From Roseovarius sp. EL26 (GTDB lineage: Bacteria; Pseudomonadota; Alphaproteobacteria; Rhodobacterales; Rhodobacteraceae), in the NCBI RefSeq assembly GCF_900327775.1, contig NZ_OUMZ01000007.1, forward strand, positions 1,971,606 through 2,035,605: a DNA stretch of 64,000 bases. The letters are read 5' to 3'. Both the position numbers and the translations under genes were made by a program. Shown here in pieces: positions 34,143 to 41,785 of this stretch. Each line of letters begins with the position of its first letter. Positions within the stretch are counted from its first letter, which is position 1. The notes beneath the pieces were generated by a model. The model had not been told where the DNA came from. It was given only the letters and a program-made list of their open reading frames with translations, and did not search any database.

Positions 34143-36101
34143 ATGCCTAAGCAACTGATTCTATGCAACTGTTCAGAAACCCACATGATAGACAGTGCAG
34201 CACTTGAAGCCGCGACAGGTCTACCTTGCTCAAAGGTGTATTCTGGTCTGTGCATGGGGGAAACCAACAGTGCGGCACAGGCCATTGCCTCGGGTGAGGC
34301 AATAATTTGTTGCCAACAAGAAGCCCGCGTTTTTGCCGAAATTGCAGAAGAGATCGGGCAAGCTCCCCCCCCCTTGGTGGACTTGCGAGATCGGGCTGGA
34401 TGGTCGGACGACCCCCGTTCAAAACTGCCCAAAATGGCCGCTCTTTTAGCTGAGGCCACATTGGACACTCCCGCCGAAAAAACAGTGGATGTTATATCAG
34501 AGGGGCTGTGCTTCATTATAGGTCCGGCTAATGTGGCCCTGCCAGCAGCCGAAAAACTGGCAGCGTTCCTAAGTGTAACAACCCTGTTGACCGATAGAGT
34601 TGAGCCCCCTGACACCAGAAATTTCGATGTGATCCTAGGACAGCTAAATCGTGCAAGTGGTACGTTAGGCCAATTCAAGGTACGGATCGATGCTCTGCAA
34701 CAGGTACAACCCGGTGGGCGTGGCCCCCTACAGTGGTCTGCTCCGCGTGATGGTGGACAAAGCGAGTGCGATGTCATTCTTGACCTAAGCGGCGAGACCC
34801 CTTTGTTTCCAGCCCCTGAAAAGCGCGAAGGATATCTGCGTGCCGATCCCGGTAGCATACCCGCAGTAGCTGATGCGATATTGGAAGCATCGCAACTGAT
34901 CGGAACCTTTGAAAAGCCGCTATATGTAGCCTTAGAGCCACTCATTTGCGCCCATTCGCGTGCTGAACAGACCGGCTGCTCCAACTGCTTGGCTATCTGT
35001 CCAACCGGCGCAATTTCACCGGATGGTGATCATGTTAGCATTGACCCTATGACATGCGCTGGATGTGGGTCCTGTGCAGCACTCTGCCCATCAGGCGCGA
35101 TCACCTATGACGCCCCACCACCCGACGCTTTATTCAGACGCATCCATACTTTATCATCAGCCTACCGTAAAGCCGGGGGAGACGCTCCACGTCTGTTGGT
35201 CTGCGATCAAAGCTTTGGCCGGGACATGATAAAACTTGCCGCACGGCACGGCCGGGGTCTGCCTGCAGATGTGATTCCCCTAGAGGTCGCAGCCCTAGCA
35301 GGCTTTGGCCACGCAGAAATTCTGGCAGCGTTGGCTTCAGGCTTTGTCGATGTGATATTGTTATTATCCCCGGGAACCGAACGTGATGCCCTGAACCGGG
35401 AAGTGCCCCTTGCCCGCGCCATGGCAGGAGAGAACCAGATCAATGTCTTCGACGTCAATGACCCCGACCTGCTGTGCGAATTACTGTATAATGCCCCCGC
35501 GCCAACAATCTGTTGCCCGGATCCTGTACTGCCAATGGGAAACCGCCGTCAGGTGGCCCGTCTCAGTGCACAAGCCATACACCCGGGCGCAGATTCTTTG
35601 CCCTTACCAAATGATGCCCCATATGGTGCCGTGCTGGTTGACACCGATGCCTGCACCCTATGCTTGAGCTGTGTTTCATTATGTCCCTCTGGCGCGCTGG
35701 TTGATAACCCTGATCTGCCGCAGTTGCGCTTTCAGGAAGATGCCTGTTTGCAATGTGGACTATGCTCTAACATCTGCCCAGAGGATGCCATTTCCTATGA
35801 ACCTCGCCTGAACCTGACGGATGAAGCGCTATCGCAGGTGGTCTTGAACGAGGAGGAGCCCTTTGCTTGTGTCGAGTGTGGGGTATTGTTTGGCGTCAAA
35901 TCAACGATTGAAAAAATCACCGATAAACTGGCCGGTAACCACGCGATGTTTACTAATCCCGAAGCTCTGCGCATGATTCAAATGTGCGATGACTGCCGTG
36001 TTCGCGCTCAGTTCAAAACCACAGACAATCCCTTGGCGGCCGGTGAACGTCCACGCGTGCGCATGACCGAAGACTATTTCAGCAAGCGCCGCGATCATTG
36101 A
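34143..36101 (+). CDS. FDH-associated polyferredoxin (4Fe-4S protein)
   Basis: 652 residues. Cysteine-rich parts are CSNCLAICPTGAI and CAGCGSCAALCPSGAI at about 280-320, and CTLCLSCVSLCPSGAL and CLQCGLCSNICPEDAI at about 505-560, which makes four [4Fe-4S] clusters, with further cysteines near the N-terminus (CCQQ) and C-terminus (CVECG, CDDCR). The remaining sequence is an FDH-accessory type domain. It probably passes electrons or supports FDH maturation. It is divergent from the DUF3305 gene and convergent with the hybrid cytochrome gene, which it overlaps by 7 nt. Confidence 0.85.
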   Translation: MPKQLILCNCSETHMIDSAALEAATGLPCSKVYSGLCMGETNSAAQAIASGEAIICCQQEARVFAEIAEEIGQAPPPLVDLRDRAGWSDDPRSKLPKMAALLAEATLDTPAEKTVDVISEGLCFIIGPANVALPAAEKLAAFLSVTTLLTDRVEPPDTRNFDVILGQLNRASGTLGQFKVRIDALQQVQPGGRGPLQWSAPRDGGQSECDVILDLSGETPLFPAPEKREGYLRADPGSIPAVADAILEASQLIGTFEKPLYVALEPLICAHSRAEQTGCSNCLAICPTGAISPDGDHVSIDPMTCAGCGSCAALCPSGAITYDAPPPDALFRRIHTLSSAYRKAGGDAPRLLVCDQSFGRDMIKLAARHGRGLPADVIPLEVAALAGFGHAEILAALASGFVDVILLLSPGTERDALNREVPLARAMAGENQINVFDVNDPDLLCELLYNAPAPTICCPDPVLPMGNRRQVARLSAQAIHPGADSLPLPNDAPYGAVLVDTDACTLCLSCVSLCPSGALVDNPDLPQLRFQEDACLQCGLCSNICPEDAISYEPRLNLTDEALSQVVLNEEEPFACVECGVLFGVKSTIEKITDKLAGNHAMFTNPEALRMIQMCDDCRVRAQFKTTDNPLAAGERPRVRMTEDYFSKRRDH

Positions 36102-36859
36102 TGTTGCAAAGGTGCGCCCAAGTCAGCCGGTGGAATCACCGACACATAGGCGAGTATCGCCTCGAATTCTGCAATCGTCAGCTCGACCGGGATAATCGGT
36201 GGAGGGCGGTCGATCGGGAATGGATCGGTCACAGCGGCAATCTGAGTAAACGCTGGGTGCGGGTTCAGAAGGTAGAAGCTTTGAAACCGCAGGTCCCAGT
36301 CTTCCATCGTGCGCAACACAGCAAAAGACGGTGTCGAACCGATTGCACTGAATTTTGTAGCCTCATTCACTGTGTGACAACGCCCGCAATGCAAAACCGA
36401 CAGCTTAGCCCCTTCACTGACATCTCCGTCAAAATGGACTTCAGCCACCTCAATTTGTGCCGGACCCGGCAGGTGAAAAAGCACCGTACCATCGATTTTG
36501 AACGCGGTGATCGTACGTTGGCCAACCTCAGACATCAGCCAGTCAGAAAACCGAGCCGCCCCGGCATGATCCGGTGTCTCGATCTGCAACAACCAAGGAC
36601 CGGATGAGCCAATGAAGATTGTACGTCCACCCCCTTGTTGCAGCAGTCGGACCTCTGCCGCCGCTCCCTCTTTGACCACCTCTATCCGGACGCCTGTCTT
36701 GAGCGAAAACCGGGGTAACAAATGCTTGAGAAAGCCAGTTTCAATCATGATTTCAGGCACTGCCAGACGAAACCCTTCAGCCGCAGACAGCTGTGTCGTC
36801 ATCAGCACAATCAGGGCCCAATGATAGACAAAAACCATTCTCAAACGAAACAGACGCAT
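36095..36859 (-). CDS. Short TupA-like domain fused to cytochrome c
   Basis: 254 residues: signal peptide to about 28, then a ~100-residue part that resembles the two ends of the TupA tungstate-binding fold (RLAV ... GFLKHLLPRFSLKTGVRIEVV near 31-62, and ARFSDWLMSEVGQRTITAFKIDG near 102-124) with the middle missing, then a cytochrome c domain with CGRCH at 158-162. The TTS anion-binding residues of TupA are absent, so tungstate binding is doubtful. It should be a periplasmic heme protein. Start 36859 is chosen because longer frames cross the divergent DUF6494 gene; 36838 is an alternative. Confidence 0.7.
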   Translation of the reverse strand: MRLFRLRMVFVYHWALIVLMTTQLSAAEGFRLAVPEIMIETGFLKHLLPRFSLKTGVRIEVVKEGAAAEVRLLQQGGGRTIFIGSSGPWLLQIETPDHAGAARFSDWLMSEVGQRTITAFKIDGTVLFHLPGPAQIEVAEVHFDGDVSEGAKLSVLHCGRCHTVNEATKFSAIGSTPSFAVLRTMEDWDLRFQSFYLLNPHPAFTQIAAVTDPFPIDRPPPIIPVELTIAEFEAILAYVSVIPPADLGAPLQHQ

Positions 36860-36919
36860 GACCAAGGGTAGGAAAATCCAACCGCCTGCGTCAATATCAC
36901 AGCAAAAGGGAGATATGAG

Positions 36920-37114
36920 ATGAGCGATGAGTTCAACATGTCGATGCGCAAATTCCTCAAGCAGGTGGGGGTCACCTCGCAGCAGGCAATTGAGGATGGG
37001 CTGCGCACATCCGGTACCCACGCCGGGCAAGAATTTGAGGCCAAAATGGTGCTGACCATTGACGGCCTGGATGTGGAACATGTGGTAACCGGCACGATCA
37101 AAGGCGAGGCATAG
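36920..37114 (+). CDS. DUF6494 protein
   Basis: 64 residues starting MSDEFNMSMRKFLKQVGV, with EFEAKMVLTIDGLDVEHVV later; a small alpha/beta protein of the DUF6494 family. A GGGAG ribosome site lies 9 nt upstream. The following mrp gene starts 1 nt after its stop, so it opens the DUF6494-mrp-ligase-like-DUF6505 operon. Molecular role unknown; co-occurrence with FDH accessory genes suggests involvement in FDH assembly. Confidence 0.8.
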   Translation: MSDEFNMSMRKFLKQVGVTSQQAIEDGLRTSGTHAGQEFEAKMVLTIDGLDVEHVVTGTIKGEA

Positions 37115-37115
37115 A

Positions 37116-38180
37116 GTGAGCATTACGCGAGAGGCGGTTCTGACCGCATTAAAGCAGGTAAAAGATCCGGTATCGGGCAATGACATTGTCGCCGCGGGCA
37201 TCAGCCGCGCCCTAAACGTTGATGGGAATACCGTACGCTTTGTGCTGGAAGTCGATCCCGCCAAAGCCGAGACTTACGCCCCAGTACGGGACGCCGCTGA
37301 GACCGCTGTTAAAGCGTTAGGAGTGTCTGAGGTCTCTGCCGTGCTTACCGCGCATGCGGCCAAGACCCCGCCGCCCGACTTAAAACCACAACAACATGCT
37401 GCCCCACAAGGGCCCGAGCGTGTCCCCGGTGTGAAACACATCATCGCCATTGCCTCTGGAAAAGGCGGCGTTGGAAAATCAACGGTATCTTCCAATCTGG
37501 CTTGCGCGCTGGCCGCCGAAGGACGGCGCGTAGGTCTTTTGGATGCCGATGTTTACGGCCCCAGCCAGCCGCGGATGCTTGGTGTGTCCGGTCGCCCCGC
37601 CAGCCCGGATGGGAAAACTATTCTGCCCCTTCGCAATCACGGTGTCACTATGATGTCAATCGGATTGATGACAAACGAGGGACAGGCGGTTGTCTGGCGT
37701 GGCCCCATGCTGATGGGGGCCTTGCAACAGATGTTGATGCAGGTGCAATGGGGTGCTTTAGATTGCCTGTTGGTTGACCTGCCCCCCGGCACCGGGGATG
37801 TGCAAATGACACTGGCACAAAAGACGGTGGTCGATGGTGCCATCGTTGTCTCCACACCGCAGGATGTCGCGCTCTTGGATGCGCGCAAAGGCATCGACAT
37901 GTTCAACCAGCTGAACGTGCCTGTGTTGGGCATGATCGAAAACATGTCGACACATATTTGCTCCCAATGCGGGCACGAGGAACATGTCTTTGGTCACGGC
38001 GGTGTCAAAGCCGAAGCCGAAAAGCTGGGCGTACCCTTGATGGCAGAAGTGCCCCTGCATCTTGATATCCGGTTGGCGGCAGATGGTGGAGCGCCAATTG
38101 TGGTTTCCAAACCAGAAAGTGCGCAAGCCCAAGCGTTTCGCGATATCGCCAAGCAGTTGGTGGCACAAGGAATCGCATGA
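37116..38180 (+). CDS. Mrp/ApbC-type Fe-S cluster carrier ATPase
   Basis: 354-residue P-loop NTPase starting with GTG. It has an N-terminal MIP18-like domain (ALKQVKDPVSGNDIVAAGI), the deviant Walker A GKGGVGKSTVSSNLA near residue 115, the Walker B/A' DADVYGPSQPRML, and the CSQCGH motif near 285 whose paired cysteines bridge a cluster between subunits. These proteins carry [4Fe-4S] clusters to apo-enzymes. It lies in the FDH-accessory operon and overlaps the next start by 4 nt, so it may serve the many clusters of FDH and the polyferredoxin. Confidence 0.92.
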   Translation: MSITREAVLTALKQVKDPVSGNDIVAAGISRALNVDGNTVRFVLEVDPAKAETYAPVRDAAETAVKALGVSEVSAVLTAHAAKTPPPDLKPQQHAAPQGPERVPGVKHIIAIASGKGGVGKSTVSSNLACALAAEGRRVGLLDADVYGPSQPRMLGVSGRPASPDGKTILPLRNHGVTMMSIGLMTNEGQAVVWRGPMLMGALQQMLMQVQWGALDCLLVDLPPGTGDVQMTLAQKTVVDGAIVVSTPQDVALLDARKGIDMFNQLNVPVLGMIENMSTHICSQCGHEEHVFGHGGVKAEAEKLGVPLMAEVPLHLDIRLAADGGAPIVVSKPESAQAQAFRDIAKQLVAQGIA

Positions 38181-38884
38181 ACACCGCACGCTTCCCCCCC
38201 CTCATGTCAGGGCAACTTGTCGAAGCCGGGATAGAGCCCTTTGAGAAAGCCTGCACAATGGCTGCACAGGGCTGTGATCCGGGTTTGGTCATCTATCATG
38301 TGGCGGCCAACCGGTTGGCCGCAGCACTGGTCATGGCCCCCGAGGTTCCTTTAGAACAGGCGATGGCAATGCTGCCTGCTTGCGGCGTGGGGTTTCAGAA
38401 CGCTTTGGGGGCATTGGCCCCACCTGAGGTCGCCGTGCATCTGGAATGGAGCGGCGGGCTGCGCATTAACGGTGCCACTTGTGGGCGGTTGCGCGCGGCG
38501 GCAGGCGATACTGACCCTGCGTTAGAACCTGACTGGCTTGTCATCGGGCTGGAGCTGCCATTGATGCAAATGGGTGAAAGCCCCGGCGACACCCCGGATC
38601 AGACCGCGCTATATAACGAAGGCTGCGCCGATATCGATGCCACCACTCTGCTAGAAAGCTGGGCCCGCCATACATTGAATTGGATCACCCGATGGGAAGA
38701 CGATGGCAATCGCGCGCTGCACGCTGAATGGTGCGGACTGGCACAGGGTATTGATCAGGAAACCTCACAAAACGGCCTGTCTGGCACATTTATTGGCGTG
38801 GATGAAAACTTCGGCATGCTACTGCGCGAAGATGAAACCACTCACCTGATCCCCCTCAGCAAAATCTTGGAGCACAGCAAATGA
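38177..38884 (+). CDS. Biotin/lipoate ligase-like protein with DUF4444 tail, catalytic Lys missing
   Basis: 235 residues with the BPL/LplA-type fold: AANRLAAALVMAPEVPLEQAM ... ALGALAPPEVAVHLEWSGGLRINGATCGRL ... WLVIGLELPL, followed by a C-terminal DUF4444 barrel (GTFIGVDENFGMLLRED). Where biotin and lipoate ligases have KWPND, this protein has EWSGG (Glu90), and the GRGRxG motif is absent. It is therefore probably not a ligase and may bind a small molecule or a partner. It overlaps mrp by 4 nt and DUF6505 by 4 nt. Confidence 0.75.
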   Translation: MNTARFPPLMSGQLVEAGIEPFEKACTMAAQGCDPGLVIYHVAANRLAAALVMAPEVPLEQAMAMLPACGVGFQNALGALAPPEVAVHLEWSGGLRINGATCGRLRAAAGDTDPALEPDWLVIGLELPLMQMGESPGDTPDQTALYNEGCADIDATTLLESWARHTLNWITRWEDDGNRALHAEWCGLAQGIDQETSQNGLSGTFIGVDENFGMLLREDETTHLIPLSKILEHSK

Positions 38885-39360
38885 AACTGGCACGCGCCAT
38901 CCATTTCGACGAAAGCGACACCCGTGTTTATGCCAACCCCGCACGCACTGGCGAATGGTGTGTGTCCGGCGGGTTCGAGTTTTCCAACTGGGGCGAGGGT
39001 GATTTGACCGGCAAGCCACGCCAAGCCTTTTCCAATGGCTGGCTGGGGTTGGAAACTTTTGGGCGCGTCACCTTTGTGGCGATCACCCAGATTGAGCCAG
39101 TTGAACAGGATGTTTTGGTCGGCACGCTTGCACAGCATTTCGTTGATCTCTACGGCGCACCAGATCTGGCAACGGCCCTGCCCGTGGCACAATCAGAACT
39201 GGATCAAATGGCCGACCTTTGCGAAGATCACCGCCCAAACACGCTCCTGACTGTTGCCCGTGAGCTAACCGAAGCTGGTGTCAGAGAAAGCTTTCGCATT
39301 ATTGAACCGCAAGATGCCGGATTAGATCAGTTTGCTATCCATGGGTCATTGGAAGAGTAG
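38881..39360 (+). CDS. DUF6505 protein
   Basis: 159 residues: MKLARAIHFDESDTRVY at the start, and a mixed alpha/beta body (TFVAITQIEPVEQDVLVGTLAQHFV). DUF6505 proteins have no known activity. It is the last gene of the DUF6494-mrp-ligase-like operon (ATGA overlap), next to the FDH genes, so an accessory role is inferred. It is convergent with tupA, 13 nt apart. Confidence 0.78.
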   Translation: MKLARAIHFDESDTRVYANPARTGEWCVSGGFEFSNWGEGDLTGKPRQAFSNGWLGLETFGRVTFVAITQIEPVEQDVLVGTLAQHFVDLYGAPDLATALPVAQSELDQMADLCEDHRPNTLLTVARELTEAGVRESFRIIEPQDAGLDQFAIHGSLEE

Positions 39361-39373
39361 AAGAAAGACCTCT

Positions 39374-40168
39374 TCACTCTGCATTGAACGTAAACAACTG
39401 CTCCCCTTCGAGGCGATACCCATCGATCAGCTCCTTCGCCCGACCTGACGTCAGCCAATCCTCGAGTTGCAGAGCCAGTTCAGCGTTCACATGCCCATGT
39501 TTCTCTGCGCTCACGGGCAGGTAGGCATATTGATTGAACAACACGGGATCACCTGCAAACAACAGCTCCAGCTCCCCCTTATTGCCAAAGTTCAGCCAAC
39601 TGGCGCGATCTGACAGAATGTACGCATTCAACCCCGATGCCGTGTTGAGCGCCGCGCCCATGCCTGCGCCCACGGCCTTGTACCATGTGTTCTCTGGGGC
39701 AACATCTGCGGCCTGCCAGAGGCTAAGCTCTTTTTTGTGGGTGCCGCTATCATCGCCGCGGCTCACGAAACCGGCTTGAAGCGTTGCAATTTGCTGTAGG
39801 GCTTCGGTAGCTGTCTGCGCGCTACCCACCCGTGCCGGGTCACCCGCCGGGCCAATGATCACAAAGTCATTATACATGATCTCGGTCCGATGCGGGGCAT
39901 TGCCATCTTTCACGAATTGTTCCTCTGCAGCCTTGGCATGCACCAATATCGCATCAACGTCCCCTGCCGCACCCAGCCGCAGGGCTTGCCCGGTGCCAAC
40001 CACTAGAAGCTGGACCTCGATGCCCGTGTCCTTGGCAATCTCCGGCAATAGAACCTCGGCCAAACCCGAGTTGTGAAACGAGGTGGTGACTGCCAGTCTC
40101 ATCTCTTCGGCCCAAACGCCCGTTCCCAGAACAAGAGAGAAAGCCGTACCAACTATCCATTTCAACAT
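39374..40168 (-). CDS. tupA: Tungstate-binding protein TupA
   Basis: 264 residues: signal peptide ending GVWAEE, then the TupA fold with the anion-binding TTSFHNSGL near residue 28, VGTGQALRLGAAGDVD near 57 and the family motif SRGDDSGTHKKEL near 138. TupA binds tungstate very selectively in the periplasm and passes it to TupB. Its gene follows tupC by 14 nt. Close to an FDH that could use W or Mo, it suggests tungsten is imported for that enzyme. Confidence 0.9.
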   Translation of the reverse strand: MLKWIVGTAFSLVLGTGVWAEEMRLAVTTSFHNSGLAEVLLPEIAKDTGIEVQLLVVGTGQALRLGAAGDVDAILVHAKAAEEQFVKDGNAPHRTEIMYNDFVIIGPAGDPARVGSAQTATEALQQIATLQAGFVSRGDDSGTHKKELSLWQAADVAPENTWYKAVGAGMGAALNTASGLNAYILSDRASWLNFGNKGELELLFAGDPVLFNQYAYLPVSAEKHGHVNAELALQLEDWLTSGRAKELIDGYRLEGEQLFTFNAE

Positions 40169-40182
40169 CGCTTATCCATCCT

Positions 40183-40896
40183 CTATTCCACGATATCGCC
40201 ATTTAGAAACGCTCGCGCCTGCACTGTGGCAGCTTCGGTAAAAAAACCTTCAGCTGGGCTGAATTCATGCACTTTTCCGTGCAACATAAATATCACCTCA
40301 GTCGCCAATCGCCGCGCCTGTCCCATGTCATGGGTCGACATGATGATGCGAGTGTCGCCCTGTGCCGCGTCTTGCAAGATCTCTTCGATCTCACGAATGG
40401 CCCGCCCGTCCAGCGAAGCACAGGGCTCATCCAGAAACAGCAAATCCGGCGTGCGGATCAACGCCCGCGCCAATGCCAATTTCTGCCGCTCGCCGCCCGA
40501 CAACACAGTGGCCTGCCGATCAGTAGCGTCAGCCAACCCAATACGCCCGGCCCAATGAACCGCCTTTTCACGTGCCTCAGCTTTAGGCACTTCCAGCAAC
40601 AACAATGGATAGGTCAAATTCTCCAGGACCGTGCGTCGCAACATTACCGGCGTTTGAAACACAAAACCTTGCCTGCGCTGCGCCTCCTGCTTTGAGCAAG
40701 ACCAATGCACCTGCCCCTCGCTTAACCGGACAATGCCGTGCAGCATCTTGAGCAGGCTGGTTTTGCCTGATCCATTTGGCCCGATCACCATGGTGACGCC
40801 ACTCGCCTGCAGGCTAAGATCCACTGGCCCAACCAGTGTTTTACCCCGGCGGCGCACAACCCCGCCCTTCACAGTCAAAGGGAACATGTTACTCAC
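40183..40896 (-). CDS. tupC: Tungstate ABC transporter ATPase TupC
   Basis: 237 residues with Walker A GPNGSGKTS near residue 37, Q-loop (VFQTPVMLRR), signature LSGGERQK near 132, Walker B LLFLDEPC near 152 and switch MSTHD. It energises tungstate import. Its ATG overlaps the tupB stop by 4 nt and the tupA gene follows. Confidence 0.9.
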   Translation of the reverse strand: MSNMFPLTVKGGVVRRRGKTLVGPVDLSLQASGVTMVIGPNGSGKTSLLKMLHGIVRLSEGQVHWSCSKQEAQRRQGFVFQTPVMLRRTVLENLTYPLLLLEVPKAEAREKAVHWAGRIGLADATDRQATVLSGGERQKLALARALIRTPDLLFLDEPCASLDGRAIREIEEILQDAAQGDTRIIMSTHDMGQARRLATEVIFMLHGKVHEFSPAEGFFTEAATVQARAFLNGDIVE

Positions 40897-41597
40897 CAGC
40901 GCCCCTCCGTCTCCGTCTGACTTAACCAGTGGATCATCAGGTTAACCGCAACCGCTAGGGCAATCAGAACAAAGCCTAGCGCCAGTGCCAAGGCAAAGTC
41001 ACCTTTTCCGGTTTCTAGTGCAATCGCGGTGGTCAATACCCGGGTGGCGTGGTCAATATTGCCGCCGACGATCATAATCGCCCCAACCTCACCAATACCA
41101 CGCCCAAAGCCCGCTAGGGCCGCCGTCAGCAGCGCGCGCCGAGCATCCCACAGCAACGTTCCAATCCTCTGGCGTTGCGTTGTATTTAGTGAAATCAGCA
41201 GGTCATGATACTCCGCCCACAATTCACGCAGTGACTGATGTGCAATCGAGGCAATCAACGGCACGATAATAATCACCTGCGCAATCACCATCGCCGTCGG
41301 CGTGAACAGCAAACCAAACACCCCAAATGGCCCTGACCGCGAAAGAAAGACATAGACCACAAGCCCTACGACGACCGGCGGAAGCCCCATCAACGCATTC
41401 ATCACCGCAATTGTCGCCCGGCGATATCGAAACCGGCGCACCACCAGAAAGGCAGCCAATGGCAAGGCCATTACACAGGCAACGGTCAAAGCCGTCAGCG
41501 TCACCTGAAGCGAGCGCAACGTGATCTCAATCAGATCTGTATCCAACGTGATCAACAGCCATAAGGCTTGTGTTATTCCCTGCCAAAGCTCGGACAT
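40893..41597 (-). CDS. tupB: Tungstate ABC transporter permease TupB
   Basis: 234 residues with about six hydrophobic helices and the permease EAA loop (LRELWAEYHDLLISLN ... GRGIGEVGAIMIVGGN). It forms the channel for tungstate. Start at 41597 (MSELWQGI) is preferred over the upstream in-frame ATG at 41639, whose extra residues (CRRCPKD) look non-coding. First gene of the tupB-tupC-tupA operon. Confidence 0.9.
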   Translation of the reverse strand: MSELWQGITQALWLLITLDTDLIEITLRSLQVTLTALTVACVMALPLAAFLVVRRFRYRRATIAVMNALMGLPPVVVGLVVYVFLSRSGPFGVFGLLFTPTAMVIAQVIIIVPLIASIAHQSLRELWAEYHDLLISLNTTQRQRIGTLLWDARRALLTAALAGFGRGIGEVGAIMIVGGNIDHATRVLTTAIALETGKGDFALALALGFVLIALAVAVNLMIHWLSQTETEGRW

Positions 41598-41654
41598 ATC
41601 TTTCGGGCATCTCCTACATTCTGAAGGGGCCCACCCCAAAATCTTGTTCCACGG

Positions 41655-41783
41655 TTAGCGGGTAAGTTCGCGCAAGAACAGCAAAAAATCGGAGCTGTTA
41701 CTGCCGCTTCCGCCATTCGTCGGTACAGCGGTCAGTTTGTCCTGAAACTCTGCCTGCGCAGGAATACCCAAAGACAAAATGAC
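41655..41783 (-). pseudogene. Possible remnant of a small secreted protein
   Basis: A 42-codon open frame reads VILSLGIPAQAEFQDKL ... DFLLFLRELTR. The first part looks like the end of a signal peptide with an AQA cleavage site, then a short mature peptide. There is no usable ATG or GTG: a TGA lies three codons upstream, so only a TTG could start it, after much of the signal is lost. It may be a gene remnant or chance; it lies between the oxidase stop and tupB. Confidence 0.25.
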
Positions 41784-41785
41784 AG

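Noticed and set aside
36095..37264. Long 389-residue frame including the hybrid cytochrome gene
   Set aside because: Its upstream third runs antisense through DUF6494 and mrp, and the clear signal peptide begins at 36859.
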